Source: Polyangia bacterium (GTDB lineage Bacteria > Myxococcota_A > Polyangia > Fen-1088). Taken from it: a DNA stretch of 64,000 nucleotides. Made by a program: the position numbers and the translations under genes. Positions 44,065 to 57,912 of the stretch are shown here, piece by piece (the first letter of the stretch is position 1; each line of letters opens with the position of its first letter). The notes beneath the pieces were generated by a model. It searched no databases and was not told the DNA's origin. It was given only the letters and a program-made list of their open reading frames with translations. The stretch lies in contig DATATI010000014.1 of assembly GCA_036268875.1 (NCBI GenBank), forward strand, positions 166,371-230,370, in the 5' to 3' direction.

Positions 44065-46614
44065 TTAGCCGCGTATCCCCAGGATGTCGTTCAACACGCC
44101 CGCCGCCGTCACCGCCGGGCCGGCGCCCGGGCCAGTGATGACCAGCGGGTTGTCGCGATAGCGGGTGGTCGTGAAGGCGATCTGGTTGGCGGTGCCTTTC
44201 AGGCCGAAGAAGGGGCTGGTGCTGTCGACGGCTTGCAGGCCGACAGCGATCTTCGATTTGGTCACCGAGGCGATGTAGCGCAGCTGGGCGCCCTTGGCCT
44301 TGGCGGCGGCGGCGCGCTTTTCCCAGTCGGCGTCCATTTTCTCCAAGCTGGCCAGGAATTCCTGGCGCGACAGCTTGGTGAATTTTTCGGGCGCCAACGA
44401 TTCGACGATCACGTCGCCGGGCTCGCCGGGAAATCCCAGCAGGCGGCCCAGGATCAGCGCCTTGCGGCCGACGTCGGCGCCCGACAGATCGTCGCGCGGG
44501 TCGGGCTCGGTGAAGCCTTTCTCCATCGCCTTGCGCAAGGCCTGCGAAAACGGTCGGCCGCGGCCGATCTCGGTCAGCAAAAAACCCAGCGTCCCCGACA
44601 GGCAGCCTTCGATCTTCAGGACCCGATCGCCCGATTCGTCCAGCTTGCGGTAGGTGTCCAGGATGGGCAGGCCGGCGCCGACGGTGGCTTCGAACAAGAT
44701 GCGGCGGCCCTGTTTTTTGGCCAGCGCCTCCAGCTCGTCGCGTTCGACGCGCGGGCCGGACAGCGGGCGCTTGTTGGCCATCACCACGTCCATGCCGGCG
44801 CCCAGCGCCTGCTTGACCAGCGGCCCGGTCTCATCGGCGGTGACGTCGACCAAGATGGGATCGGACAGCGCGTGCCGCGACAGGAAGGTGATCGCCTCAC
44901 CGGGCGACGCCGCCTGGCCGCCGTTGACGGTGGCGAAATGGTGGCCGTCCTTCTTCGTCGCGGCCAACGCAGCGACGGTGCGCAACGACATGCCCTTCGG
45001 ATCGAAGACGAAGCCGCTGCGATCGAGGGCGGCGACCACGCGCACCTTGGCGGCGCCGTTCTTGCCCGCCGCTGACCTGGCGATGATGCTGGCCAGCGAG
45101 CGGCCAATCTGCCCGAAACCCAGCATCACCACGTCGGTGTGGTCGGCGCGGGTGGCGCCGCCGCCGCCGATCTTCGCCAGCTGAAAGGCGTCGTGAATCG
45201 CCCGCTGCGCGGCGCCCGCATCTTTCGCCGACACGACGAAAGAGATGTTCAGCTCCGACGAGCCTTGAGCAATAGCCACGATGTTGATCTCGGCGGCCGA
45301 TAACGCGCCGAAGACGCGTGCGGCGATCCCGGGGTGGCCGGCCATCCCGATGCCGACCACGGCCAGCGTGGCCAGGCCCGTCTGGATCTCCACGCCGTCG
45401 ATGTCCTTGCGGGCGATCTCGTCGCGAAAAACCTCCAGCAGGCGATCGCGGGCCTTGCGCGCGGCGGACTCGGGAACGCCGAGGCAGATCGATTGCTCAG
45501 ACGACGATTGCGAGATGAGGGCCACCGACGTGCCGATGCGAAACAACGCTTCGAAGGTGCGGGCGGCGATGCCGGGCACGCCTTGCATGCCGCTGCCGGT
45601 GACGGTCAACAGCGCCTGTCCCGCCGCCGCCGACAGCGCCTTGACCGGGTATTTGTCCAGCGTGCGGCGCGCGGAGATCTCCGTGCCGGCGGCGCGCGGA
45701 TCGGCGAACGGCCGTACGTAAACCGGGATCGACCTGCCGACGATGGGGATGAGCGCCCGCGGGTGCAGGACCTTGGCGCCGAAGTACGCCAACTCGGCCG
45801 CCTCGCGCACGTGCAGCTGCGGGATCACGCGCGCGTTGTTGACCACACGCGGATCGGCGGTCAGCAACCCCGGCACGTCCTTCCACAAAGAAACCTGCGC
45901 CGCGCTCAGCGCTCGGCCGAGCAGCGTGGCGGTCAGATCCGATCCGCCGCGGCCCAGGGTGGCCACGCCCGCCGGCTTGTTGCGATCGGCGTCGTCGTCG
46001 GAGCGCGGCGCCGCGCCCAGGAAACCCGGCACCACTGGCACCACGCCGGCGTCGATCAGCGGGCGCAGCACCTTGCGCGCGGCCGCGTCGGTGAGATTCA
46101 GATTCGGCGAAGCGCCGCCGAATGGTCCGTCGGTGAACACCACCTCCAGCGCGTCGACGTAGCGGGCCTTGACGCCCGAGCCGGCCAGCGCGGCGACGAA
46201 AAGCTGCGCCGACAACCGCTCGCCGCGCGAGACCACCAGGTCGCTGGTGCGGGGGGTCAGCTCGCGCAGGAAGGCCAGGCTGTTCAAAAGGCCCACCAGC
46301 TCTTCGGTCGATTGATCGATGACCTTGCCGACCTGTTCGCGCGCTTCACCCTTCGGGCAGACGACGTCCAGGATCGATCGATAGCGCGCGCGCAGGGTCT
46401 GGGCGTCGCGTTCCATGCTGTCGTCGCCGCCGCTGACCGCGCGGTTGGCCAGGCCCAAAAGCGCGTCGGTGATGCCGGCCAGCGCCGACACCACCACGGC
46501 GCGGGGGGCGGTGCGCTTTTGCATGATCCCCACGGCGTGCCGGAACGCCTCCGCATCACCCAGCGACGCCCCGCCGAATTTGTGCACCTCTGGTGCTGCT
46601 TTCTTGCCCGCCAT
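44065..46614 (-). CDS. thrA: Bifunctional aspartate kinase/homoserine dehydrogenase
   Basis: An 849-residue fusion catalysing the first and third steps of threonine/methionine synthesis. The kinase part (1 to about 300) opens VHKFGGASLGDAEAF and contains SRGERLSAQLF and GRGGSDLTATLLGRAL; two ACT regulatory domains follow (about 325-475: LLTVTGSGMQGVPG and LAVVGIGMAGHPGIAARVF). The dehydrogenase part (about 495-849) has the NAD(P) motif VMLGFGQIGRSLASI, DVVMANKRPLSG and EATVGAGLPILDTYRKL. The ACT domains imply end-product feedback. The gene is divergent from thrC with 105 bp between starts. Confidence 0.95.
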   Translation of the reverse strand: MAGKKAAPEVHKFGGASLGDAEAFRHAVGIMQKRTAPRAVVVSALAGITDALLGLANRAVSGGDDSMERDAQTLRARYRSILDVVCPKGEAREQVGKVIDQSTEELVGLLNSLAFLRELTPRTSDLVVSRGERLSAQLFVAALAGSGVKARYVDALEVVFTDGPFGGASPNLNLTDAAARKVLRPLIDAGVVPVVPGFLGAAPRSDDDADRNKPAGVATLGRGGSDLTATLLGRALSAAQVSLWKDVPGLLTADPRVVNNARVIPQLHVREAAELAYFGAKVLHPRALIPIVGRSIPVYVRPFADPRAAGTEISARRTLDKYPVKALSAAAGQALLTVTGSGMQGVPGIAARTFEALFRIGTSVALISQSSSEQSICLGVPESAARKARDRLLEVFRDEIARKDIDGVEIQTGLATLAVVGIGMAGHPGIAARVFGALSAAEINIVAIAQGSSELNISFVVSAKDAGAAQRAIHDAFQLAKIGGGGATRADHTDVVMLGFGQIGRSLASIIARSAAGKNGAAKVRVVAALDRSGFVFDPKGMSLRTVAALAATKKDGHHFATVNGGQAASPGEAITFLSRHALSDPILVDVTADETGPLVKQALGAGMDVVMANKRPLSGPRVERDELEALAKKQGRRILFEATVGAGLPILDTYRKLDESGDRVLKIEGCLSGTLGFLLTEIGRGRPFSQALRKAMEKGFTEPDPRDDLSGADVGRKALILGRLLGFPGEPGDVIVESLAPEKFTKLSRQEFLASLEKMDADWEKRAAAAKAKGAQLRYIASVTKSKIAVGLQAVDSTSPFFGLKGTANQIAFTTTRYRDNPLVITGPGAGPAVTAAGVLNDILGIRG

Positions 46615-46719
46615 CTGGCGGCAAGATGTACCACGCGGGCAGCGGTCCAGTCAGGTGGCGGGCGGCGGGCAAACGCGGCGACGACAGCGACGCGTCCAAT
46701 GCGGTAAATTGGACGCACC

Positions 46720-48060
46720 ATGGCCTCTCGATCCACGTTCCGCTGCATCGCCGGCTGTCACGGCGAGTACCCGCTTGATGAAGTGATCTACCGCTGCCCC
46801 AAGTGCGGCGATCTTTTGGAAGTGGTGCACGACATCGACGCCCTGAAGGCGCGCAGCGCCGCCGCCTGGATAAAGCTGTTCGACGAGCGATACCTGCGCA
46901 CGCAGTGGCCGTATGGATCGGGCGTGTGGGGCAAGAAGGAATGGGTGCAGCCGCACGTGCACGACGAGAACGTCGTCTCGATGCTGGAGGGCGGGACCAA
47001 TTTGCTGTGGGCCGAACGTTACGGGCGCGAGCTGGGCCTGACCGATCTGTGGGTCAAGCAGTGCGGCGTCTCGCACACCGGATCGTTCAAGGACCTGGGC
47101 ATGACGGTGCTGGTCTCGACGGTGAAGCAGATGATCGCCGACGGTAAGAAGATCGGCGCCGTGGCCTGCGCGTCGACCGGCGACACGTCGGCGGCGCTGG
47201 CGGCCTACGCGGCGGCGGCGGGCATCCGGGCCATGGTGATCTTGCCGCGCGGGAAGGTGTCGACGGCGCAGCTGGTGCAGCCGCTGGCCAACGGCGCCAG
47301 CGTGCTGGCCATCGACGGCGACTTCGACGCCTGCATGCGCATGGTGCAGCAGCTGGCCGAGGAAGAGGGCGTGTACCTGGCCAACAGCATGAACAGCCTG
47401 CGCATCGAAGGCCAGAAGACGGTGGCCATCGAGATGGTGCAGCAGTTCGACTGGGCGGTGCCGGATTGGGTGCTGATCCCGGGCGGCAACCTGGGCAACG
47501 TCAGCGCGCTGGGCGCCGGTTTCCTGATGATGCGCGACCTGGGCGTGATTCAAAAGCTGCCGCGCATCTGCGTGGCGCAGGCGCAGGCGGCCAACCCTCT
47601 TTATCTGGCCTACCAGGCCGGCTATGACAAATTCCATCCGGTGACGGCCAAGCCGACGCTGGCCTCGGCGATCCAGATCGGCAACCCGGTCAGCGTGCGC
47701 AAGGCCATCCGCACGTTGCAGCGCTTTGAAGGCGTGGTCGAGCAAGCGTCAGAGGCCGAGCTGGCCGACGCGGCGGCGCGCGCCGATCGCACGGGCCTGT
47801 TCAATTGCCCGCACACCGGCGTGGCGCTGGCGGCGCTGGAGAAACTGGTCGCGCGCGGCGAGATCAACAACCAGCACCGGGTGGTGGTGGTCAGCACCGC
47901 CAACGGTCTGAAGTTCACCGACTTCAAGACCCAGTACCACGACGGCACGCTGGCCGACGTGCCCAAGCCTCGTTACGCCAACCAGCCGGTGCTGCTGCCC
48001 AACGAGTACGGCGCGGTTCGCGACACGGTGAGGAAAATCTTGGACTCGCGCGATAATTGA
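46720..48060 (+). CDS. thrC: Threonine synthase
   Basis: A 446-residue PLP enzyme converting O-phosphohomoserine to threonine. It begins with a Cys-rich segment ([25 protein letters not shown]) usual for the thermophile/plant-type class, then [14 protein letters not shown], the PLP lysine in [33 protein letters not shown] and the phosphate-binding [14 protein letters not shown]. The C-terminal [16 protein letters not shown] is also conserved. It pairs divergently with thrA, giving the aspartate-to-threonine route, and a kinase gene begins 7 bp after its stop. Confidence 0.95.
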   Translation: MASRSTFRCIAGCHGEYPLDEVIYRCPKCGDLLEVVHDIDALKARSAAAWIKLFDERYLRTQWPYGSGVWGKKEWVQPHVHDENVVSMLEGGTNLLWAERYGRELGLTDLWVKQCGVSHTGSFKDLGMTVLVSTVKQMIADGKKIGAVACASTGDTSAALAAYAAAAGIRAMVILPRGKVSTAQLVQPLANGASVLAIDGDFDACMRMVQQLAEEEGVYLANSMNSLRIEGQKTVAIEMVQQFDWAVPDWVLIPGGNLGNVSALGAGFLMMRDLGVIQKLPRICVAQAQAANPLYLAYQAGYDKFHPVTAKPTLASAIQIGNPVSVRKAIRTLQRFEGVVEQASEAELADAAARADRTGLFNCPHTGVALAALEKLVARGEINNQHRVVVVSTANGLKFTDFKTQYHDGTLADVPKPRYANQPVLLPNEYGAVRDTVRKILDSRDN

Positions 48061-48066
48061 GGCGGC

Positions 48067-49617
48067 TTGGAGATCCACCCTCAGGATGCGGCGCTGGTCG
48101 GCACGGTGCTGGGCGAGGCGTATCGCCTGACCCGGGTGCTCGGGCGCGGCGGGATGGGGGCAGTGTTCGAAGGGCAGCACCTGCGCCTCAACAAGCGGGT
48201 GGCGGTCAAGATGATGACCCGCGAGCTGGCGGACAACGCCGAGGCGCTGGCGCGGTTCCGGCGCGAGGCCGAGGTCACGTCGCAGCTGGGGCATCCGCAC
48301 ATCGTGCAGGTGTTCGACTTCGGTCTGTCGGCGGCGGGCGAGCCGTATCTGGTGATGGAGTTTCTGGAGGGCGAGGATCTCGACCAGCGGCTACGGCGGG
48401 TCGGGCGGCTGCCGCTGGCGGCGGCGACCAACATCATCAAGCAGGTGTCGTCGGCGCTGGCGGCCACGCACAGCAAAGGGATCGTTCACCGTGATCTCAA
48501 GCCGGCGAATATTTTTCTGCTCACTGTCGACGAGACCGACTTTGTGAAGGTGGTCGACTTTGGGATCAGCAAGGTGCGGGCGGCGACCACCCGGCTGACG
48601 GCGGCGTCGGTGGTGATGGGGACGCCTTACTACATGTCGCCCGAGCAGGCGTCCGGCCGGGTCGACGAGATCGATCACCGCACCGATCAATGGGCGCTGG
48701 CCTGCATCGCGTACGAGCTCTTGGCTGGGCGGCCGCCGTTCACCGGGGAGAACGCGGCCTCGCTTTTGTATCAGGTGGTGCACCAGACGCCGTCGCCGCT
48801 GACGACGCGCGCGCCGGAGGTTCCGGGGGCACTTGATCAGGTGCTGGGCTGCGCGCTGGCGAAACCGATCGAGCAGCGCTTCGCTTCGATGACGGTGTTC
48901 GCGCGCGCGTTCGAGGATGCGGTGGCGGGGCGCCCGGTGGCCGGGCTTGCCCTGGCGCCGGTCGTGTCCGCGCCGGTCGCCGCCGCAGAGCCGCTCGCCG
49001 ACGGTGGCCGTTCGCCGATGGTGACTCCCAAGCAGACGACGTTTTCCACCGCCGCCGCCGAAGCGATCGCCTCCGAAGACGGTCCACCACCCCGCAGCAA
49101 CAAGCCGCTGGTGATGGGTGGCGTGGTGGCGACGGTTCTGCTGGCGGGCGCGGTTCTGTTTGCTACGCGCGGGCGGCCGCCGGTCTCTAACAGTGCCGCG
49201 GCGAAACCGCCCGCGGTGAGCGCGACGCCGGTCGCTCCAGCCGCGGCGTCGGTCGCGCCGCCGGTGCCTGCACCCGCGCCCGCGGTCGCGCCCCCCGCGG
49301 TGACCGCCGCGATGGACCGACCGAGCAAAGAGAAAGAAAAAAAGGAAAAGCCCAGGAAGGCCAAACCGCGCACCGAACGCGCCGCCACCCACGCGGCGAA
49401 TGGCGAACCGGCCGCCGCCGTGCCCGCTGTCTCAGCGCAGCCGGCGTCCGCGCGCGGGCCCGCCGAGGTGACGCCCCAACCCGCCTGGCCGCCCCCGGGC
49501 ACCGCCGCCGAGCCAAAGTACCAGCCCGCCTGGCCGCCGCCATCCGATGGCACGGCCGAGCCGCCGAAGCCAAAAAAGAAGGGCTTTTTCCACCGCATTT
49601 TTCGGCGCGACGACTAG
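48067..49617 (+). CDS. Transmembrane Ser/Thr protein kinase (PknB/Pkn-type)
   Basis: A 516-residue kinase starting at TTG 48067, 7 bp after thrC. The kinase domain (about 17-285) is complete: Gly loop GRGGMGAVFEG, Lys48 in VAVKMM, catalytic HRDLKPANIF (Asp143), DFGISK (164-169) and GTPYYMSPEQASG. After a linker, one helix (VVATVLLAGAVLFATRG) crosses the membrane, followed by an extracytoplasmic Pro/Ala/Lys-rich tail ending KKKGFFHRIFRRDD, with no PASTA or other sensor domain visible. Such kinases abound in myxobacteria. The tight join to threonine synthase is unusual and may simply be co-expression. Confidence 0.87.
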   Translation: MEIHPQDAALVGTVLGEAYRLTRVLGRGGMGAVFEGQHLRLNKRVAVKMMTRELADNAEALARFRREAEVTSQLGHPHIVQVFDFGLSAAGEPYLVMEFLEGEDLDQRLRRVGRLPLAAATNIIKQVSSALAATHSKGIVHRDLKPANIFLLTVDETDFVKVVDFGISKVRAATTRLTAASVVMGTPYYMSPEQASGRVDEIDHRTDQWALACIAYELLAGRPPFTGENAASLLYQVVHQTPSPLTTRAPEVPGALDQVLGCALAKPIEQRFASMTVFARAFEDAVAGRPVAGLALAPVVSAPVAAAEPLADGGRSPMVTPKQTTFSTAAAEAIASEDGPPPRSNKPLVMGGVVATVLLAGAVLFATRGRPPVSNSAAAKPPAVSATPVAPAAASVAPPVPAPAPAVAPPAVTAAMDRPSKEKEKKEKPRKAKPRTERAATHAANGEPAAAVPAVSAQPASARGPAEVTPQPAWPPPGTAAEPKYQPAWPPPSDGTAEPPKPKKKGFFHRIFRRDD

Positions 49618-49871
49618 GCGTCGGCGCGTCAGCCGGGCCGATTGTTTCCGTCGCATTTCCAGTCTGAAAATCCTTCGTTGTCACCGCGCCCGGGGCTTTA
49701 CAGGCTGCGGCCATTCTGGCTAGCGTGGCCGGGAAATTGGAAAGGGGAGGGTCGGTCGTTGTGCTAGATTCGACCCCTTTGCAAAGTTCCGTAGCAAGTT
49801 CGTGATGATGCCGAGCGCGGCGCGTGTGCGGGGGTTCCACGGAGCCGCCGCGGAGGAAAAGGGTCGCCGAG

Positions 49872-54488
<4,617 letters not shown>

Positions 54489-54509
54489 ACGGCGGGACCA
54501 TACAGCGAC

Positions 54510-55994
54510 ATGGGAAAGCTCACCGGGTTTATGGAATATGGCCGTGTCTTGCCGGGATCGCGTGACCCCCAGGGCCGCATCGCCGACTGGCAGGAATTTC
54601 ACGATCACCTGCCGGAAAAGACCCTGCAGGAACAGGGAGCCCGCTGCATGGACTGCGGCGTTCCCTTCTGCCACACCGGACAGTTGCTGCCGGGAGGCGC
54701 CTCCGGCTGTCCGATCAACAACCTGATTCCAGAGTGGAACGATCTGGTTTATCGCGGACAGTGGAAAGAGGCGCTGGCGCGCCTGCACAAGACCAACAAC
54801 TTTCCCGAGTTCACCGGGCGGGTCTGTCCCGCGCCCTGCGAGGGATCGTGCGTGCTGGGGATCAGCGAGCCGGCCGTCACCATCAAAAGCATCGAGTGCG
54901 CCATCGTCGACAAGGGTTTCGACCAGGGCTGGATCGTCGCCGAGCCGCCCGCCGCCCGCACCGGCAAGGAGGTGGCCGTGGTCGGTTCGGGCCCGGCGGG
55001 CCTGGCCTGCGCCGCCCAACTGAACAAGGCCGGCCACACCGTCACCGTCTTTGAACGCGACGATCGCATCGGCGGTCTGTTGATGTACGGCATCCCGCCG
55101 ATGAAGCTGGAAAAGTCCATCGTCGACCGGCGAATCAAGCTGCTGTCCGAAGAAGGGATCACCTTCGTCACCAGCACCAACGTCGGCAAGAATTACCCGA
55201 CCGAAAAGCTGCGCAAGCAATTCGACGCCGTGGTGTTGTGCGGCGGCGCCACGCGGGCGCGTGATTTGCCGGTGGAGGGCCGCAATCTGGGGGGAATCCA
55301 CTACGCCATGGATTTCCTGCTGAAAAGCTGCAAGAGCCTTCTGGACAGTAACTTCAAAGACGGGCAATACATCTCGGCCAAAGACCAGCACGTGGTGGTC
55401 ATTGGCGGCGGCGACACTGGCACCGACTGTGTCGGCACGTCGATGCGCCACGGCTGCAAGAGCCTGGTGCAGTTCGAAATTCTCCCTCGCCCGCCCGACG
55501 ACCGCGCCGCCGACAACCCTTGGCCGCAATGGCCGCGCGTCTACAAGATGGATTACGGCCAGGAAGAGGTCGCCGCGCGCTTCGGCGCCGACCCGCGCGC
55601 CTATCGGACTGTCACCAAACGGTTCGTCGGCGACAAGAACCACACTGTCAAAGAGCTGCACACCGTCGAGATCGAATGGGTCAAGGGCGCCGACGGTCGG
55701 ATGATGATGAAGGAAGTGGCCGGAACCGAGAAGGTCTGGCCGGCCGACCTGGTGCTGCTGGCGATGGGATTTCTCGGCCCAGAAAAAGAAGGTTTGCTGG
55801 CCGAGCTGGGCGTGAAGCTGGACGAACGCACCAACGTGGTCGTCGGTGAGGACAAACAAACCACCGTGCCCGGCGTCTTTGCCGCCGGCGACATGGCGCG
55901 CGGACAGTCGTTGATCGTGTGGGCCATCGCCGAAGGTCGCGCCGCCGCCAAAGGCGTCGACAAGTTCCTGATGGGCGAGACACTGCTGCCGTAG
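54510..55994 (+). CDS. gltD: Glutamate synthase, small subunit
   Basis: A 494-residue flavoprotein partner of GltB, 21 bp downstream. The N-terminal part binds 4Fe-4S clusters through [28 protein letters not shown] and [15 protein letters not shown]. The FAD domain has [21 protein letters not shown] and [19 protein letters not shown], and the NADPH domain [15 protein letters not shown]; the C-terminal [22 protein letters not shown] completes the FAD site. It passes electrons from NADPH to the large subunit. It is the last housekeeping gene before the integron. Confidence 0.96.
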   Translation: MGKLTGFMEYGRVLPGSRDPQGRIADWQEFHDHLPEKTLQEQGARCMDCGVPFCHTGQLLPGGASGCPINNLIPEWNDLVYRGQWKEALARLHKTNNFPEFTGRVCPAPCEGSCVLGISEPAVTIKSIECAIVDKGFDQGWIVAEPPAARTGKEVAVVGSGPAGLACAAQLNKAGHTVTVFERDDRIGGLLMYGIPPMKLEKSIVDRRIKLLSEEGITFVTSTNVGKNYPTEKLRKQFDAVVLCGGATRARDLPVEGRNLGGIHYAMDFLLKSCKSLLDSNFKDGQYISAKDQHVVVIGGGDTGTDCVGTSMRHGCKSLVQFEILPRPPDDRAADNPWPQWPRVYKMDYGQEEVAARFGADPRAYRTVTKRFVGDKNHTVKELHTVEIEWVKGADGRMMMKEVAGTEKVWPADLVLLAMGFLGPEKEGLLAELGVKLDERTNVVVGEDKQTTVPGVFAAGDMARGQSLIVWAIAEGRAAAKGVDKFLMGETLLP

Positions 55995-56045
55995 GGCCAG
56001 GGTCGCGGGCGAGACAGACAGCGTTCGGCCGGCAGGCGGCCGATC

Positions 56046-56067
56046 TTCGGCCGGATTTCGGCCGGAT
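56046..56067. repeat. Tandem 11-bp repeat upstream of the integrase
   Basis: TTCGGCCGGAT occurs twice without a gap, with a related GTTCGGCCGG nearby at about 56024. It lies 65 bp before the proposed integrase start, where a promoter or operator is expected. No LexA-like site is evident. Confidence 0.35.
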
Positions 56068-56131
56068 CGCGCGCTGGATGCGACGGATCAGGCCCGCTTC
56101 CTTGGCACGCCGATGGCAGTCGCCTGATCGG

Positions 56132-57223
56132 ATGGCCAGTCACCAGTCGTTTCGTTGGCATCCGAACGTCATCCCGCTACGGCAAACGGAGGAATCTGAT
56201 CGGCTGCCACCGAAACGTGCTTCGCTGCTGCCTGACGAGCCGGTGACTTTGCGACCGTCACCTGCCGCAACACCCCGGTTGATGGACCGCGTGCGCCAGG
56301 CCATCCGGCTGCGCCACCTGAGCCGCCGCACCGAGAAGGCCTACTCCGGTTGGATCAAACGCTTCATCCTGTTTCATCGCAAACAGCATCCGGCAGCGAT
56401 GGGTGGCGCGGAGGTCACGGCTTTTCTGTCCAGCCTGGCCAGTGACCGGCACGTCAGCGCGTCGACGCAGAACCAGGCATTGGCCGCGGTGCTGTTTCTT
56501 TACCAGGTCGTCCTGGAACAGCCGCTGCCGTGGCTGGATGGAATGGTCCACGCCAAGCGGCCCGCCCGGCTGCCGGTCGTTCTGACCCGCGACGAAGTGC
56601 GGGCTCTCCTTGAACACATGGAAGGCACACCGGGACTGGTTGCTCGGTTGCTTTATGGCGCTGGGCTGCGGCTGCTGGAAGCGTTGACCATGCGCGCGAA
56701 GGACATTGATTTCGAAAAACGCGCGATCGTCGTTCGCGATGGCAAAGGTCGCAAAGATAGAGTGACAGTCCTACCGGCCAGCCTGATTGAACCACTGAAG
56801 CAAGAGACCGCGCGGGTGTGGGAACAGCATCGACACGACGTCGAGCGTGGCGACGGCTGGGTCGCGCTGCCCGACGCGCTGGGCGTCAAATATCCGAACG
56901 CTGGTCGCGAATGGGGCTGGCAATGGATTTTTCCGGCGACAAGGAATTACGTCGATCCTTCCACCCGGCAGCGCCGCCGCCACCACCTTCACGAAACCGT
57001 CATCCAGCGTTGTCTGAAAGTAGCGCGCCTGGCCGCACGCCTGGCCAAACCCGCCACCCCCCACACCCTCCGCCATTCTTTCGCCACCCATCTTCTGGAA
57101 GACGGCTACGACATTCGCACCATTCAAGAACTTCTCGGCCACCAGGACGTCAGCACGACCATGATTTACACCCACGTCCTGAACCGCGGCCCCCACGGCA
57201 TCCGCAGTCCCCTCGACCGGTGA
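56132..57223 (+). CDS. intI: Integron integrase (IntI-type tyrosine recombinase)
   Basis: From ATG 56132 the protein has 363 residues; starts at GTG 56243 (326 aa) or ATG 56282 (313 aa) are also possible, and none has a clear ribosome site. The core-binding domain begins [24 protein letters not shown] (in parts). The catalytic set is present: Arg180 in [10 protein letters not shown], Lys in GKGRKDR, His311 and Arg314 in [10 protein letters not shown], His337 in [11 protein letters not shown] and Tyr346 in IYTHV. The stretch [20 protein letters not shown] and then WIFPA is the additional domain that separates IntI from XerC/XerD. It runs toward the cassette array, 208 bp before the attI core. 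Confidence 0.94.
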   Translation: MASHQSFRWHPNVIPLRQTEESDRLPPKRASLLPDEPVTLRPSPAATPRLMDRVRQAIRLRHLSRRTEKAYSGWIKRFILFHRKQHPAAMGGAEVTAFLSSLASDRHVSASTQNQALAAVLFLYQVVLEQPLPWLDGMVHAKRPARLPVVLTRDEVRALLEHMEGTPGLVARLLYGAGLRLLEALTMRAKDIDFEKRAIVVRDGKGRKDRVTVLPASLIEPLKQETARVWEQHRHDVERGDGWVALPDALGVKYPNAGREWGWQWIFPATRNYVDPSTRQRRRHHLHETVIQRCLKVARLAARLAKPATPHTLRHSFATHLLEDGYDIRTIQELLGHQDVSTTMIYTHVLNRGPHGIRSPLDR

Positions 57224-57438
57224 TCACCGCCACGAAGTTCTCTGCTGCATAGCAAATTTATCCCTGCGACGATGAGCCGATCCGAATGAGTTTCTGCAAA
57301 TTTCCGGGAGGGACGAGTCTGAGATACGAACAGGACTATCACGCCGTTCGCAAATTTCCGAGGACGGCACCTTTCGTGCATCTTCTGCAGGGATAACAAT
57401 TATCCCTGCGAGGGAATGCTGTAGAATACTAGTTAGGC
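57224..57438 (+). other. Putative attI recombination region
   Basis: The core GTTAGGC (57432-57438) fits GTTRRRY and is identical to the class 1 attI core; cassette 1 starts at its second base. Upstream lie three GCAAATTT boxes (57252, 57296, 57350; the last two extend to GCAAATTTCCG) and two copies of TTATCCCTGCGA (57258-57269 and 57400-57411). Direct repeats beside the core are typical integrase-binding sites of attI. TAGAAT at 57422-57427 could be a -10 box for a cassette promoter, but no good -35 was found. Confidence 0.75.
57387..57409. promoter_or_regulatory. Perfect palindrome inside attI region
   Basis: GCAGGGATAA and TTATCCCTGC form 10-bp arms around CAA, 22 bp before the attI core. 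No T-run follows, so it is not a standard terminator; an operator or an integrase-bound structured site is more likely. Confidence 0.6.
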
Positions 57439-57471
57439 CGACTTGACGGAACGCTTGCTGTCGACGGAGGG

Positions 57472-57792
57472 ATGATGAAGTGGACACGAGTGTCCGTGGT
57501 AGCGGCGGTCGTCTTGTCTGTCACAGGCACCATGGCGTCGGGGGAGAAGCCGTGGATTCCTGAGAAGGGGTTCGTTCCGGACAGCGCGACGGCGATCCGA
57601 ATCGCGGTGGCCGTCTGGATTCCACTCTACGGTGAAAAGTTGATCGCGGGCGAAAAGCCCTATCGAGCTACCCTTCGGGGCGACACCTGGACCGTGACCG
57701 GTTCCATACCAGATGGATTCGAGGGTGGTGCAGCCATCGCTGAACTCTCGAAGCGAGACGGCCGCATTTTGAGGGTGATTCATGAACAGTAG
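57472..57792 (+). CDS. Cassette 1: NTF2-fold immunity protein, exported
   Basis: A 106-residue protein (105 if the second Met at 57475, better spaced from GGAGG, is used). A signal peptide (MKWTRVSVVAAVVLSVTGTMASG) precedes the conserved domain: GFVPDSATAIRIAVAVWIPL, YGEKLI, PYRATLRGDTWTVTGSIPDG and GGAAIAELSKRDGRILRVIH. This order is that of the small NTF2-fold immunity family found beside polymorphic toxins. No toxin is encoded in the cassette, so it is an orphan immunity gene that may protect against toxins of competitors. It sits in the first cassette position, next to attI, where expression is usually strongest. Confidence 0.8.
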   Translation: MMKWTRVSVVAAVVLSVTGTMASGEKPWIPEKGFVPDSATAIRIAVAVWIPLYGEKLIAGEKPYRATLRGDTWTVTGSIPDGFEGGAAIAELSKRDGRILRVIHEQ

Positions 57793-57807
57793 GACCAGGT
57801 ATGCGCG

Positions 57808-57870
57808 GTCTAACAGGGCGTTGAACCTGACGGCGCTTCGCGCCGCAGGTTAACGCCACGATCGTTAGCC
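57808..57870 (+). other. attC site 1
   Basis: R'' GTCTAAC (57808-57814) and R' GTTAGCC (57864-57870). The inner arms GGCGTT-G-AACCTG and CAGGTTAACGCC pair with one extrahelical G; the centre GGCGC-TTCG-CGCC closes the hairpin. Length 63 bp. Confidence 0.93.
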
Positions 57871-57912
57871 CGACGAGCGCCTTTCATACTGCTGACCTGC
57901 ACCGAGGCCACA

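Noticed and set aside
49618..49871. Riboswitch or small RNA upstream of gltB
   Set aside because: No glutamine-type or other known aptamer core could be recognised in this 254-bp stretch, and no clear hairpin-plus-T terminator is present.
56132..57223. Plain XerC/XerD or phage-type integrase
   Set aside because: The insert with [20 protein letters not shown] before the catalytic HTLRH box is specific to IntI, and attC sites follow.
57387..57409. Terminator for intI
   Set aside because: The palindrome is AT-rich at its centre and is not followed by a T-run.
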